DNA of 64,000 nt from JBGTFE01 sp041747435 (GTDB lineage Bacteria; Acidobacteriota; Blastocatellia; Pyrinomonadales; Pyrinomonadaceae), in the NCBI GenBank assembly GCA_041747435.1, contig JBGTFE010000096.1, positions 1-64,000 on the forward strand, in the 5' to 3' direction. Under the pieces are notes generated by a model. The model searched no databases and had not been told where the DNA came from. It worked only from the letters and a program-made list of their open reading frames with translations. Made by a program: the position numbers and the translations under genes. Shown piece after piece: positions 55,775-64,000 of this stretch; within the stretch, counting starts at the first letter, position 1; every line of letters begins with the position of its first letter.

Positions 55775-56997
55775 TCGAATATCCGGACCTTGAAATCAGG
55801 AATGAAGACCAGCTCGCGGCGGAGTCGATCTCGCGCGTTTCGGGTGGTTTGACGCTCGAGATCGTTAATGACCAGATCCGGACGCGCCAGGAGCTTCTGA
55901 AGCAGATCGAAGCCGGTTTGGATGCGCCTATCTGCCCGGAACTCACGAACGCGAATCCTTCGGCGCCGCACACGGTTTTGCTCGAAGCTTTCGGCTGGCT
56001 GCTCGCGCAGCAGGCGTATCGATTTAACCGCGTTCCGGAGCAGAATTTTATCGCCTTCGCAAATCTTTTCGGGATCGAGCCGCGAGCGGCGACGGCAGCC
56101 GAAACGACGCTCAGATTTACGGTCGATCCGCCGGAAGATACGGACGTGACGATCCCGATCGGAACCGAGGTCAGCGACGCTGCCGGCGTTTATGTTTTTG
56201 AAACGATCGAGGAGATCACGATTCTTTACGGCGCGCCGTCCGGCGATGTTTTGGCGCAAAGAACGCTTTCCGGGCAAACGCTGCTCGCGCCGGACGTTTT
56301 GACCGAACTGATCGACCCGATCGCGTTTGTCGACGCGGTAACGAATCCGGACGCGATCGATTCCGGTTCGGAACTTGAATCGCTCGAATCGACGCTCAAC
56401 CGCGTCAAGCGATACCAGCGGCGCGGCGAAAGGATCGTGTCCACGAAAGATCTCGAGGAAGCCATCCTCGACGAAGCTTTGAGCGGCAACGGCGTCGTCC
56501 GGGCGTTTCCGTTTATCGTGAATGGCGAATTCCTCGAGCATAAGCCGACCGTCGGGCATACGACGGTGATCGTGATGACAAAAACCGGCGAGAACATCGA
56601 TACGATCGCGCAGACGAAGATCGCGGCGCTGCTCGCATCGGCGGTCGGCAATCAATTTATATATGTCGTAAATCCGTCGTTTATCGAGTTCGACGTTTCG
56701 GTGAAGGTTCGGCTGAACATCGGCTCGCCGCAGGGCGCGGTACTCGCTGCGATCGAAAACAATCTGCGGAATTTTTACGCCGCCAGCCGCGAACAGTTCG
56801 GCAGACCGATTCTCCGATCGGAAATTATCGCGGTGATCGAGGGAACAAACGGAGTTGACCGCATCGAGGTCGTGAATCCTGTGAACGAAACGGAAATCGA
56901 TCAAAACACGCCGATTCTGGCGAGCCCGCTCGTTGATACGAAGCTGCGGGAATTCGAGTTGGCGAAGCTCGTGGACGTGGAGATAAATGTCGTTTAA
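55771..56997 (+). CDS. Baseplate J-like protein
   Basis: A 408-residue protein with the gpJ layout: 'AFGWLLAQQAYRFNRVPEQNFIAFANLFGIEPRAATAAETTLRFTVDPPEDTDVTIPIGTEV' and the late 'VSVKVRLNIGSPQGAVLAAIENNLRNFY...RSEIIAVIEGTNGVDRIEVV'. It forms the wedge of the baseplate. Confidence 0.92.
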   Translation: MIEYPDLEIRNEDQLAAESISRVSGGLTLEIVNDQIRTRQELLKQIEAGLDAPICPELTNANPSAPHTVLLEAFGWLLAQQAYRFNRVPEQNFIAFANLFGIEPRAATAAETTLRFTVDPPEDTDVTIPIGTEVSDAAGVYVFETIEEITILYGAPSGDVLAQRTLSGQTLLAPDVLTELIDPIAFVDAVTNPDAIDSGSELESLESTLNRVKRYQRRGERIVSTKDLEEAILDEALSGNGVVRAFPFIVNGEFLEHKPTVGHTTVIVMTKTGENIDTIAQTKIAALLASAVGNQFIYVVNPSFIEFDVSVKVRLNIGSPQGAVLAAIENNLRNFYAASREQFGRPILRSEIIAVIEGTNGVDRIEVVNPVNETEIDQNTPILASPLVDTKLREFELAKLVDVEINVV

Positions 56998-57634
56998 CCA
57001 GCAATATTTTTACGATCATCTGCCGTCGCGCTTCAGGCGCGAGGATAAGGATCTGTTTCTGAAACGGTTCCTCACATTCGCCGGCGACACGATCGACGAA
57101 TGGGACGCGAAATTCGACACCTTTTTCGAGAACATAAATCCGGAAACGGCACCGGTGAATTGGATCGTTTTCTGGCTGCAAAATCTGTTCGGCTGGAGCT
57201 GGTTTCCTTTTTGGTTTACGACGGCGAATAAACGCGCGCTTTACGGAAATTTTGCGCGTCATCTGGCGCGACGTGGAACGCGCCGCGGCATTGAGCTTTG
57301 GCTTAAGGATTTTGGCATCATCGCCCGCGTTCACACGCGAGCTTTGCCTTACGGCGAATTCGTTTACGGCGAATCGCATTTCGCGATCACCGAGCCGCTG
57401 CGCCTGATTGTGGAGATCCTTTTTGTGCAGTCCGCTCAGCAAGATCTGCACGTTTGGGGCGAAGGCGCATACGGCGAATTTTATTACACGGAACCGAAGC
57501 CGCTTTTTTCGGAAAAGGAAATTCTCGATCTGATCCGCTACGTCCAACCGCACGCGCAGGAAATAACGGTCATTTGGCGCGTCGGCGAAGCTTGGGAAAC
57601 GGACGAATATTATTGGTCGCAGATTCAATGGTGA
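56987..57634 (+). CDS. Tail protein I (P2 gpI-like)
   Basis: A 215-residue protein. 'YFYDHLPSRFRREDKDLFLKRFLTFAGDTIDEWDAKFDTFFENINPETAPVNWIVFWLQNLFGWSW' and 'RGTRRGIELWLKDFG' match phage_tail_gpI. It connects baseplate and fibres and overlaps the J gene by 11 bp. Confidence 0.82.
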   Translation: MSFNQQYFYDHLPSRFRREDKDLFLKRFLTFAGDTIDEWDAKFDTFFENINPETAPVNWIVFWLQNLFGWSWFPFWFTTANKRALYGNFARHLARRGTRRGIELWLKDFGIIARVHTRALPYGEFVYGESHFAITEPLRLIVEILFVQSAQQDLHVWGEGAYGEFYYTEPKPLFSEKEILDLIRYVQPHAQEITVIWRVGEAWETDEYYWSQIQW

Positions 57635-57640
57635 GTTTTT

Positions 57641-58087
57641 ATGGCACAAATTAAAGTAAAACACTTCAAAGTTCTGGGGCTGCCAACTGAGCCGGAGCCA
57701 AATTCGTACTACCTCGTCGAAAACGACGACCACTACATGATCTACGTGACGGACGAAGAAGGCGTGCCGAAATGGAATTCGACTGTCGGCGAAGAAAAAA
57801 GCGTAGTGCTGGAAATTTCCGATGATCAACATGATTTGGAACTCGGCGGCATCACGACACTAAATAATTCGACGGGTATTTTAAAGGTGATCACCGGGAT
57901 TTCTGCCGGCGCGGCGAATATTGTTAAACGACTGGTTAACGGTGGAACGAGTGCCATTCTTTTAGCCGGGGAAGATGAAGGCAGCGCTGCCGCTAACAGA
58001 TTCGCCGCAGGGTTTCTTCTTAATATCGGCGCGATTGCTACGATCATTTATAACCCCGATATAGAAAAATGGGAGGTTTTTAGTTAA
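57641..58087 (+). CDS. Fibre-attachment-type tail protein
   Basis: A 148-residue protein. The N-terminal 'FKVLGLPTEPEPNSYYLVENDDHYMIYVTDEEGVPKW' is like adaptor domains that begin tail fibres. The rest is beta-rich. The DNA from here to 59370 is AT-richer than the baseplate genes. Confidence 0.55.
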   Translation: MAQIKVKHFKVLGLPTEPEPNSYYLVENDDHYMIYVTDEEGVPKWNSTVGEEKSVVLEISDDQHDLELGGITTLNNSTGILKVITGISAGAANIVKRLVNGGTSAILLAGEDEGSAAANRFAAGFLLNIGAIATIIYNPDIEKWEVFS

Positions 58088-58408
58088 ATGGCAGACCTAA
58101 ATCTTGATATTTTACAAATTCAAAATTGCAATACAGATGTCGCGCCAATTACGGCGAAAATAGCCGAAAAGGCGGTTGAACTTGTGCGTAAAGCCTATGA
58201 GACATTGGGTGAAAATTACATTAACGCCAAAGAAATTAGAAATATGTGTGACGGGACAATCAAAATAACTTGGCGACAAGGGAGTAATCATCTGAGCGCG
58301 CGTGTCGGTGAAAAAGTAATAATCCACAAAGGCGACAACGAACGTAAAGAAGTGGACAAAATCGCGGTTTTTACTAAAGCAATCGCGGAGGTTTTTAATG
58401 GAAGTTAA
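58088..58408 (+). CDS. Small hypothetical tail-module protein
   Basis: A 106-residue helical protein ('ITAKIAEKAVELVRKAYETLGENYINAKEIRNM'). It is not recognised and lies between two fibre genes. It may be a chaperone or adaptor for the beta-helix protein; this is only positional. Confidence 0.5.
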   Translation: MADLNLDILQIQNCNTDVAPITAKIAEKAVELVRKAYETLGENYINAKEIRNMCDGTIKITWRQGSNHLSARVGEKVIIHKGDNERKEVDKIAVFTKAIAEVFNGS

Positions 58409-59369
58409 AATTTCTGATTATTCGGGCGACGTGGTCGGAACGGATTGGACGCCCGCTCTTTTGGCGGCATTTGAAGATATTCGTGTCACCGGCGGGAGTA
58501 TTTATATTGACGACGACATCAAACAAGAGTCGCAGTTACAACTAAACACCGCCGACACCGACTATACAAATTTGATGATTCGCGGTGATACGGGAAGTGT
58601 TAATCAGGTTGCTGTTTATCCTGCCGACCACGCCATTTATTTGAATACTAATATTCTTAATACGGTTATCCGCGATATGCACTTTATCGGCAATACGATC
58701 ACAGATCAAGGAAATCCTTTATTTTATGCCGCTTTGGCGAATGTCTTGTTTAGCGGCGCATTAAACAAAACATTGCTCGAAAATGTGATGTTCACAGGGC
58801 TTGCCTCACCCGCTCGAATCGTTTTTTTATATCAAACTTTGGCGCGAGTTGTGAACTGTAAATTCGGGGGCTGTTCCGCGGCGGATGTAGTCCACGCCTA
58901 TGCGGTGAAAGGCTTATTGATGAAGCACACCGAATTTTACGACTACGAAAACTTTCGGAAGGTTTATTATGACAAATCGCAGGGGCGAACAAATTGGATT
59001 AAAGTAGATAATCCGCTTGCGGAAAATACGGCAAATACAGGAATAGTCAGAATCGAGGATTGTCGTTTTGATGAAGGGTCATCAAACGCCGTATCTATTG
59101 ACGGCTACGCCTCAATCCTTGACGGGTGTCGCCATAACTTAAACGGCGGCGGTGCAGGTTATATTTTCACAAACTGTAAATTTGTCACCATCCGAAATAA
59201 CTGGTCAGGATACCCCGCTCAAGACGTGCCGTGGGCTGTTTTTTTAGATTGCGGCGAGGTAATCATTGAAAATTGCAATGTCGGGCAAGGCGTCGCGCGG
59301 GTTCAGGCAGACGCGAACACGAGAGTTAAAATTATCAATTCGCCAAATGTAACTCTGGAGAGGGTTTAG
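58398..59369 (+). CDS. Right-handed beta-helix tailspike-like protein
   Basis: A 323-residue protein with Pectate-lyase-like coils: 'NTVIRDMHFIGNTI', 'RVVNCKFGGCSAADVV', 'GIVRIEDCRFDEGSSNAVSIDGY', 'FTNCKFVTIRNNWSG' and 'EVIIENCNVGQGVARV'. Such proteins recognise or cleave surface polysaccharide. No catalytic residues can be named. Confidence 0.75.
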   Translation: MEVKISDYSGDVVGTDWTPALLAAFEDIRVTGGSIYIDDDIKQESQLQLNTADTDYTNLMIRGDTGSVNQVAVYPADHAIYLNTNILNTVIRDMHFIGNTITDQGNPLFYAALANVLFSGALNKTLLENVMFTGLASPARIVFLYQTLARVVNCKFGGCSAADVVHAYAVKGLLMKHTEFYDYENFRKVYYDKSQGRTNWIKVDNPLAENTANTGIVRIEDCRFDEGSSNAVSIDGYASILDGCRHNLNGGGAGYIFTNCKFVTIRNNWSGYPAQDVPWAVFLDCGEVIIENCNVGQGVARVQADANTRVKIINSPNVTLERV

Positions 59370-59378
59370 TAAAACATT

Positions 59379-62168
59379 ATGAAACAAAGACTAATTCAAA
59401 CAATAATTCAGGGCGATAATACGCTCGGACAGGTCAGCGATAAAAACGATCTGATGAAGGCGCAGCAGTTTATGCATGCGCGGATCAGCGAAACGATCTA
59501 CGATTTCCTGAATAATCAGAATGCAAACGAGGCGACCGGCTTCAGCTACGAGCTGGGTGAGGGAAACGCCTTTAATATCACGATCAAGAAGCCCGGACGC
59601 GTTTATGCAAACAGCGGCGTTTCATTCGAGCTTTTGGGAAATACGCTGCTCTCGATCGCCGAAGCCGACGAAGAATTTCCGCGTCTCGATCTGGTCGTCG
59701 CCGTGCTGGACGACGAAGTGAACGCCGAGCTCGATCTCATTCCGTTTGTCCAATTGCGCACCGCGGAAGAATTCTCCGAAAGCGTCGAACCTTATCCGCC
59801 GCAAAATATTAACGCCGCGACCGAGCTTCACTGGCGAGCCGTGCCACAGATCAGAACCGGAACGCCGGCGGCGACTCCAAGCGCCCCGGCGCTGGCTTCA
59901 AATGAAGTGCCGCTGTATCTGATCGCTGTCGCCGCGGGCGCATCTCAGATCCACGACACCGATGTGTTTGACGTGCGCGAGACGATCCTCACGCTCCGAA
60001 AGATCAATCAATTGGTCGGCAAAAACACGATCGATATCGCCGGGCTGCTCCGTCGTATAGAGATCGTCGAAGACGTCGGAAATTTATTTATAAACCTGCC
60101 GCTTATCTTCGGTCAGTTCAGAACGTTGAACGACATTCTTTCGTCTCTGCAGCGGCAGTTGGCCTCGGTTCGTAATCTACCCGAAATTCGTTACAAACAC
60201 CCGAAGCTCGCGCTGACGGATCATGCGACGGCGCAAATCCCTGCGGCAGGCGCGGTGACGGACGACGTTATTGCAGTGCCAGTGGTTGATATCGAGGTTG
60301 GCGGAGTTATAAATTTTGGAGACCGAGAGGTCATTCTTCGCCCCGAAAAATTTGCCGACGCAACGCGAAACGCGCGTTTTCACCAGGTGACCTCGAATCC
60401 CGAAACGGTCAAACTGGAAACCGTGCTTACGCTAAACGGCGTCGAGCAAATTGCCGCCGACGGCGCAGCTGATTTTGTCGAGAAAGCTTCAGAGTTTCCG
60501 GCAGATCGCGCGCGCCCGGCATGCGCCGCAAGGAACGGGCAGTTTATCGAAGTTTTCGGCGGTCTTGCTTCAAACAACCTCGCGCATTTAGGCGACTGGC
60601 TGACCTACGATGTGGACAACGACACGCTGACGACCCGCGTTCCGCTTACAGCGTTACCGAGCGCCGATCGACCGGCGATGTTTCCTTGTGGTGACGGGAC
60701 AAATGTCCTGCTTATTTGCGGCAGCGAGAGTGACGACACGCCGCAGATTTTTAAGCTGGATGCGGTGTCCGGAGCGGTAACTGAAATTACAACAACGAAG
60801 CCGACCGGCGTCCAATTTTTTGGCGATCTGATCGCGACGAATAAAATTTTGGTGGTTGCGATTCGTAAGGAAATCTCCGGTTTCGAGACTGACTTTTGGG
60901 AGTTCAACACATCAACAAATCTGTTCACGCAACTCGGCGTCACCGGCAGCGTCCCGAGCCTGACGCTCGATTACGCTCACGGATGTTTTTATCGTGAAAA
61001 CGAATTTGTTCTGGTTAAGTTTACGCCGGGCGAATCCGCTTCCGGCAGGACGTATATTTTTAACGCGTCGAGCCTTGTTTGGACGCAAATCAATATTGCC
61101 TCGCCGTATGGAAATACCGCCGAAAAGCGAGCGCCTTTGAGCCGTTTCCGGATGGCGAATATCAACGGGCGTCCGCTGCTGGTCGGCGGACTATTAGCTA
61201 AGGAAACCGACCCGAACAACGCGAGGATCTGGGAGCTGCAAAGCAACGAGATCACGTTCTCGACCGCCAAACGTATCTGGAACGCATGGAACGCGACGTT
61301 CGAGCCGCTGACCGATGCCGGGCTTTGCTCCACGCTCATCGGAAATCGTCCTGCCGGTCGCGCCGCGTTATTCGCCGGGCACGGTAAATTCAGCAACGCG
61401 CAGCGTAAGGTATTTGCTTCGGTGCAGGGTGGTTTAGTTGCTACGACATACAACGGTGAGGCGGCGATCACGTTGGCTGACACGTCGACTTTTGCGACGT
61501 TTAGTATTCCCATTTATAACAACGCGTGGGAGGTCGCAAGCTATATGCTTTCGGTCGTTGGTGATTGGACTGACTCGAACTTAAAGGTCGAAGTTTCGTT
61601 CGATGACGGCGACAACTACCAAACGATTTCTCCTGATAGATTAGCTTTGGTCCTTGCGTCGGATTCGCCCGGCAAAAGGCGGCTGAAGATCACGCTTTAC
61701 AATCTGAAATCGTCGAAGCCAGTCCTGCAGCAGTTAGTGGAGATCTTTGACGAGGACGGCGCGCAGCTCGAGCAGCGTATCGTCATCCGCTACGATTCGC
61801 CTGGCGCCGTTCGTGCGGTGTATGTTGATCGGGACGGTGTGATCACTCTCTCGGCGACGATCGAGCCTTCGACGCCGGATAAATGCCTTTTACATAAAGT
61901 CACACCCGACGGTGCGGAAGATCCGCCGATCGTTAAGAATTACATCAATCGCCGGCGGGTTCATATTAAATACACCGGCATTTCTGACGGCTCGGCGGAA
62001 TTCGACAATGAGCTTGCGGTGCCGGTGAGATACGTGGACGCTCGCGCGGTGAAAGACGCCGATTCCGTGATCTACAAAATTGGCGACCCTGAAGTAGAAT
62101 TTGATGCGGTCGTGGACGTTGCGGGAGTGGTGAGCGGCGACGCGTGGATCGTCGAACTGGAAGGATAA
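59379..62168 (+). CDS. Large tail fibre with Kelch-like propeller
   Basis: A 929-residue protein. Residues 1-230 are a phage fibre N-domain ('MKAQQFMHARISETIYDFL...'). Residues 385-640 hold Kelch-like strands ('NGQFIEVFGGLASNNLAHLGDWLTYDVDNDTLT', 'NVLLICGSESDDTPQIFKLDAVSGAV'). The C-terminus is beta-rich. It is the last late gene, 185 bp before the right end. It probably binds the host surface. Confidence 0.75.
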   Translation: MKQRLIQTIIQGDNTLGQVSDKNDLMKAQQFMHARISETIYDFLNNQNANEATGFSYELGEGNAFNITIKKPGRVYANSGVSFELLGNTLLSIAEADEEFPRLDLVVAVLDDEVNAELDLIPFVQLRTAEEFSESVEPYPPQNINAATELHWRAVPQIRTGTPAATPSAPALASNEVPLYLIAVAAGASQIHDTDVFDVRETILTLRKINQLVGKNTIDIAGLLRRIEIVEDVGNLFINLPLIFGQFRTLNDILSSLQRQLASVRNLPEIRYKHPKLALTDHATAQIPAAGAVTDDVIAVPVVDIEVGGVINFGDREVILRPEKFADATRNARFHQVTSNPETVKLETVLTLNGVEQIAADGAADFVEKASEFPADRARPACAARNGQFIEVFGGLASNNLAHLGDWLTYDVDNDTLTTRVPLTALPSADRPAMFPCGDGTNVLLICGSESDDTPQIFKLDAVSGAVTEITTTKPTGVQFFGDLIATNKILVVAIRKEISGFETDFWEFNTSTNLFTQLGVTGSVPSLTLDYAHGCFYRENEFVLVKFTPGESASGRTYIFNASSLVWTQINIASPYGNTAEKRAPLSRFRMANINGRPLLVGGLLAKETDPNNARIWELQSNEITFSTAKRIWNAWNATFEPLTDAGLCSTLIGNRPAGRAALFAGHGKFSNAQRKVFASVQGGLVATTYNGEAAITLADTSTFATFSIPIYNNAWEVASYMLSVVGDWTDSNLKVEVSFDDGDNYQTISPDRLALVLASDSPGKRRLKITLYNLKSSKPVLQQLVEIFDEDGAQLEQRIVIRYDSPGAVRAVYVDRDGVITLSATIEPSTPDKCLLHKVTPDGAEDPPIVKNYINRRRVHIKYTGISDGSAEFDNELAVPVRYVDARAVKDADSVIYKIGDPEVEFDAVVDVAGVVSGDAWIVELEG

Positions 62169-62268
62169 AAATTTAAAGTTCTTTGAAAATTTAATCCTAT
62201 TTCAGACACCTTTCAGCGAGGCGTTAACGGACTGATTTTAAATGGTTTCTGACATCGTTTTGAGGGTT

Positions 62269-62348
62269 GTTTATTTAAAGATGTGAAAACGGGCGGGTGG
62301 GCGTGTTTATTTAAAGTTGTGAAAACGTTTATTTAAAGATGTGAAAAG
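62269..62348. repeat. Right-end transposase binding sites R3-R1
   Basis: Three 22-bp sites lie at 62269-62290, 62305-62326 and 62327-62348, all plus strand, close to TTTATTTAAAGATGTGAAAA. They are inverted relative to the left sites. R1 ends 5 bp before the terminus 62353, mirroring L1. R1 and R2 abut. Confidence 0.85.
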
Positions 62349-62353
62349 CAACA

Positions 62354-62358
62354 CAAAA
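62354..62358. repeat. Target-site duplication, right copy (CAAAA)
   Basis: Matches 12528-12532 and directly follows the terminus ...AGCAACA. The host stretch 62359-62498 holds no gene I can support; it contains the hairpin TACTCCG/CGGAGTA (62366-62383). Confidence 0.8.
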
Positions 62359-62365
62359 ATAAACA

Positions 62366-62383
62366 TACTCCGCATTCGGAGTA
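62366..62383. repeat. Small intergenic palindrome
   Basis: TACTCCG (62366-62372) pairs with CGGAGTA (62377-62383) around CATT. It is host DNA just outside the right end. Confidence 0.5.
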
Positions 62384-62498
62384 CGGAAGATTTTCCACAG
62401 AAGTTGTGGGAAAGGCGGTTTTTTGTGTCTAATTTTTTCGTTTAATTTTTTGTTAAACAACTACCTTTTAGCATTCTGCACATTCAATGTGCAATTCC

Positions 62499-63536
62499 TC
62501 AAAGCGCCCGCCGTGAAAGTAAATTTTGGAGTTTGTCCCAAACGATATCAGGTGAAAATTCCAAAAGACACGACGGCTTTTGTTCATCGCGCTTTGTATA
62601 TGTACATTCAACCTGGTGACATTTTGTGCATTCAAACGCCGACGTCAAATGAAATTGATGCGAGCCGATCGTGCCGACCATCGCCGGATCGGTCGCGCCG
62701 TAGATCGTTACTGACGGCACGCCGAGCGCCGCCGCGATGTGACTCAAACCCGTATCCAACCCGACCGTTGCCGCGGCTCGCGAAATGATCGCCGCTTTTT
62801 CCGCGATCGAAAGCTTCGGCAAAACGATCGCCTTATCGTTTTTATCGGCGATCCTGTCAGAGCGCAGACGTTCCGCTTCATTTCCCCACGGAAGAACAAC
62901 AAAAAAACCCGCTTCGCTCGCGCACGCCGTCAGTTCCGTCCAATAAGCTTCGTGCCAAACCTTCGAATCCCAGCTCGTACTGTGTATAAAAGTCAAAAAT
63001 GGTTCTGGCAGTTCGATTGGAATCGTCGGCAGCCGCGATTTGTCGATACCGTAATCAATCGTGTTTTCGTCAAACGAATACCCGAGCGATTTTGAAAGAA
63101 GTTCGCGCATCCGCCGGATCGCATGCTGTTTTCGCTGAACCGAAAACTTTCGTTTATAAGCGACGTGCGCGCCCTTTTCATGGACGGACTTCGAATCGAA
63201 ACCACAGCGAACACCTCTTGCGAAACGCGCGATCATCGCGCTTTTGAGAATTCCCTGCAGATCGACGATAAAGTCGTATTTTTCCGCGCGCAGCTTTTTG
63301 AGAATTGAATTTATCTCTCGATCTTTCAGCCCTTGCCGAAACGTTTGCCGCAATCTTCTGAGAGCGGTCGGAATCACCGTCTCGACCGCAGAATGCCACG
63401 CCGGAATTTGCGCAAAATCCTCGTCCACAACCCAATCGAAACGAGTATCCGGAAAGGTTTTAGCCGCGTCGGTCAGCGCCGGCAACGTTTGAACAATGTC
63501 GCCCATCGATGAGAGCCTGACGATTAATATCCGCAT
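62499..63536 (-). CDS. waaC: Lipopolysaccharide heptosyltransferase I-like (GT9)
   Basis: This 345-residue protein has the GT9 opening 'RILIVRLSSMGDIVQTLPALTDA', 'YDFIVDLQGILKSAMIAR' and the donor-binding 'VGLDTGLSHIAAALGVPSVTIYGATDP'. It adds the first heptose to Kdo2-lipid A in the LPS core and indicates a Gram-negative envelope. Its start overlaps the end of the sigma-54 regulator by one base. Confidence 0.88.
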   Translation of the reverse strand: MRILIVRLSSMGDIVQTLPALTDAAKTFPDTRFDWVVDEDFAQIPAWHSAVETVIPTALRRLRQTFRQGLKDREINSILKKLRAEKYDFIVDLQGILKSAMIARFARGVRCGFDSKSVHEKGAHVAYKRKFSVQRKQHAIRRMRELLSKSLGYSFDENTIDYGIDKSRLPTIPIELPEPFLTFIHSTSWDSKVWHEAYWTELTACASEAGFFVVLPWGNEAERLRSDRIADKNDKAIVLPKLSIAEKAAIISRAAATVGLDTGLSHIAAALGVPSVTIYGATDPAMVGTIGSHQFHLTSAFECTKCHQVECTYTKRDEQKPSCLLEFSPDIVWDKLQNLLSRRAL

Positions 63537-64000
63537 TAGTTAATTCCCAAATTTTTCATCCGCCGGTACAAATGGCTTCGGTCGACGCCCATTAATTCCG
63601 CGGCTTTTGAAACATTCCCGTCGGCTTCGGTTAATTTGTGCAGGATAAATTCGCGCTGGTAAGCGTCGGTTGCGTCTTTGAACGAAGGAAATCGAAATGA
63701 AGACGCCGGCGGCTCGTCAAATTGGTTTGCTTTTGGCAGATCTTCGCCTAAGATCTTTTGCTTTGAGATCGTGATCACAACGCGTTCGATCGTGTTGCGC
63801 AGTTCGCGCACATTTCCCACCCACGCGTAATTTTGCAGCGCCAGAAGCGCCTCTTCCGTAAAATTTTTCGGTTTCTTGCCGTATTCGAGCGAAAATTTTT
63901 GATTAAAATGCTCGACGAGAAGCGGAATATCCTCGACGCGTTCGCGAAGCGGCGGGACCTGAAACGGAATTACGTTGAGGCGGTAAAACAGATCGATTCG
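63536..64000 (-). CDS. Sigma-54-dependent Fis-family regulator, C-terminal part
   Basis: The open frame runs off the window. Visible are the end of the AAA+ domain ('RIDLFYRLNVIPFQVPPLRERVEDIPLLVEHF'), 'NYAWVGNVRELRNTIERVV' (sensor 2 region) and a Fis-type helix-turn-helix ('TEADGNVSKAAELMGVDRSHLYRRMKNLGI'). It activates sigma-54 promoters. The input domain is outside the window. The shorter Met start at 63820 is internal. Confidence 0.92.
   Translation of the reverse strand, partial: RIDLFYRLNVIPFQVPPLRERVEDIPLLVEHFNQKFSLEYGKKPKNFTEEALLALQNYAWVGNVRELRNTIERVVITISKQKILGEDLPKANQFDEPPASSFRFPSFKDATDAYQREFILHKLTEADGNVSKAAELMGVDRSHLYRRMKNLGIN

Larger units (their letters stand above)
12533..62353. 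mobile_element. Mu-type transposable myophage prophage (about 49.8 kb)
   Basis: Both termini begin 5'-TGT when read inwards. Each carries three 22-bp sites in inverted orientation, the outermost starting 5 bp from the end. CAAAA (12528-12532 and 62354-62358) flanks both sides as a 5-bp target duplication. Content supports a transposable phage: DDE transposase with Mu-type binding and C-terminal domains, MuB-like ATPase, Ner-like regulator, DUF3486, gp28-like terminase, DUF935 portal, F-like head protein and contractile tail. Early genes read leftwards and late genes rightwards from a repressor region at 26.5 kb. Structural genes appear intact. Only the small zinc-ribbon gene at the left tip looks broken. 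Confidence 0.92.

Noticed and set aside
12538..62348. The 22-bp repeats as host genomic repeats rather than phage end sites
   Set aside because: Three copies per side, inverted, at equal 5-bp distance from matching TGT termini and a 5-bp duplication are better explained as transposase sites.
62359..62498. Missing N-terminal half of the VOC gene beyond the right prophage end
   Set aside because: Searched by eye in all minus-strand frames; no VOC-like strand or helix pattern found, so the gene cannot be rejoined across the element.

Overview
The window holds a complete-looking transposable (Mu-type) myophage prophage of about 49.8 kb (12533-62353) inside a bacterial chromosome. The host is probably an acidobacterium of the Blastocatellia/Pyrinomonadales type. 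This is inferred from gene style: a secreted delta-60/VCBS protein with 'FRPSTGEW' repeats, a BNR-repeat/MoaD operon, DUF1761 and DUF1835 genes, and REP-like intergenic palindromes. No rRNA or ribosomal marker is present to prove it.

Left host flank (1-12532): tRNA-Arg(ACG) with its terminator; a promoter and long leader for a 1077-residue secreted repeat protein; an AT-rich stretch with a 20-bp tandem repeat, a truncated ORF and a membrane coiled-coil protein; an operon of BNR-repeat protein, EF-Tu-domain-like protein and MoaD/ThiS-like protein; then small enzymes and membrane proteins (three intact VOC/glyoxalase-fold genes, HEAT-like, DUF1761, DUF1835). Right host flank (62359-64000): waaC-like heptosyltransferase and the C-terminal part of a sigma-54 activator, both on the minus strand.

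Prophage ends: each end begins 5'-TGT and carries three copies of a 22-bp site in inverted orientation. The outermost copy starts exactly 5 bp from the terminus on both sides, and CAAAA flanks both ends as a 5-bp target duplication. The left junction cuts a degenerate VOC-family gene.

Phage early region (minus strand, 26522 down to 12690): Ner-like and CII-like regulators, an acyl carrier protein, MuA-like DDE transposase, a zinc-finger protein, MuB-like ATPase, then many small genes. These include a DNA polymerase III beta clamp, GemA-like protein, J-domain protein, PUA/EVE-like protein, ParB-like protein and a polymerase-X-like nucleotidyltransferase. Between the transposase block and the MuB gene there is a candidate small plus-strand RNA.

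Phage plus-strand region (26631-62168): CI-like repressor with ImmA-type protease, two secreted or lipoprotein accessory genes, a divergent Cro-like gene, Dam methylase, endolysin and holin/lysis genes. Mu-type packaging and head genes follow (gp25-, gp27-, gp28-, gp29- and F-like, Com-like, protease with internal scaffold start), then lambda-like D/E capsid genes, a Stealth-like transferase fusion, an Acb2-like anti-CBASS candidate, contractile tail genes, baseplate and fibres.

Most unusual feature: homologous leader RNAs in front of the endolysin and protease genes. Each has two tandem hairpins with a conserved CG(A/C)AGC loop and compensatory stem changes, and the second hairpin competes with a rho-independent terminator placed just before the start codon. 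The dam leader carries a related hairpin within a structure that buries its Shine-Dalgarno sequence.
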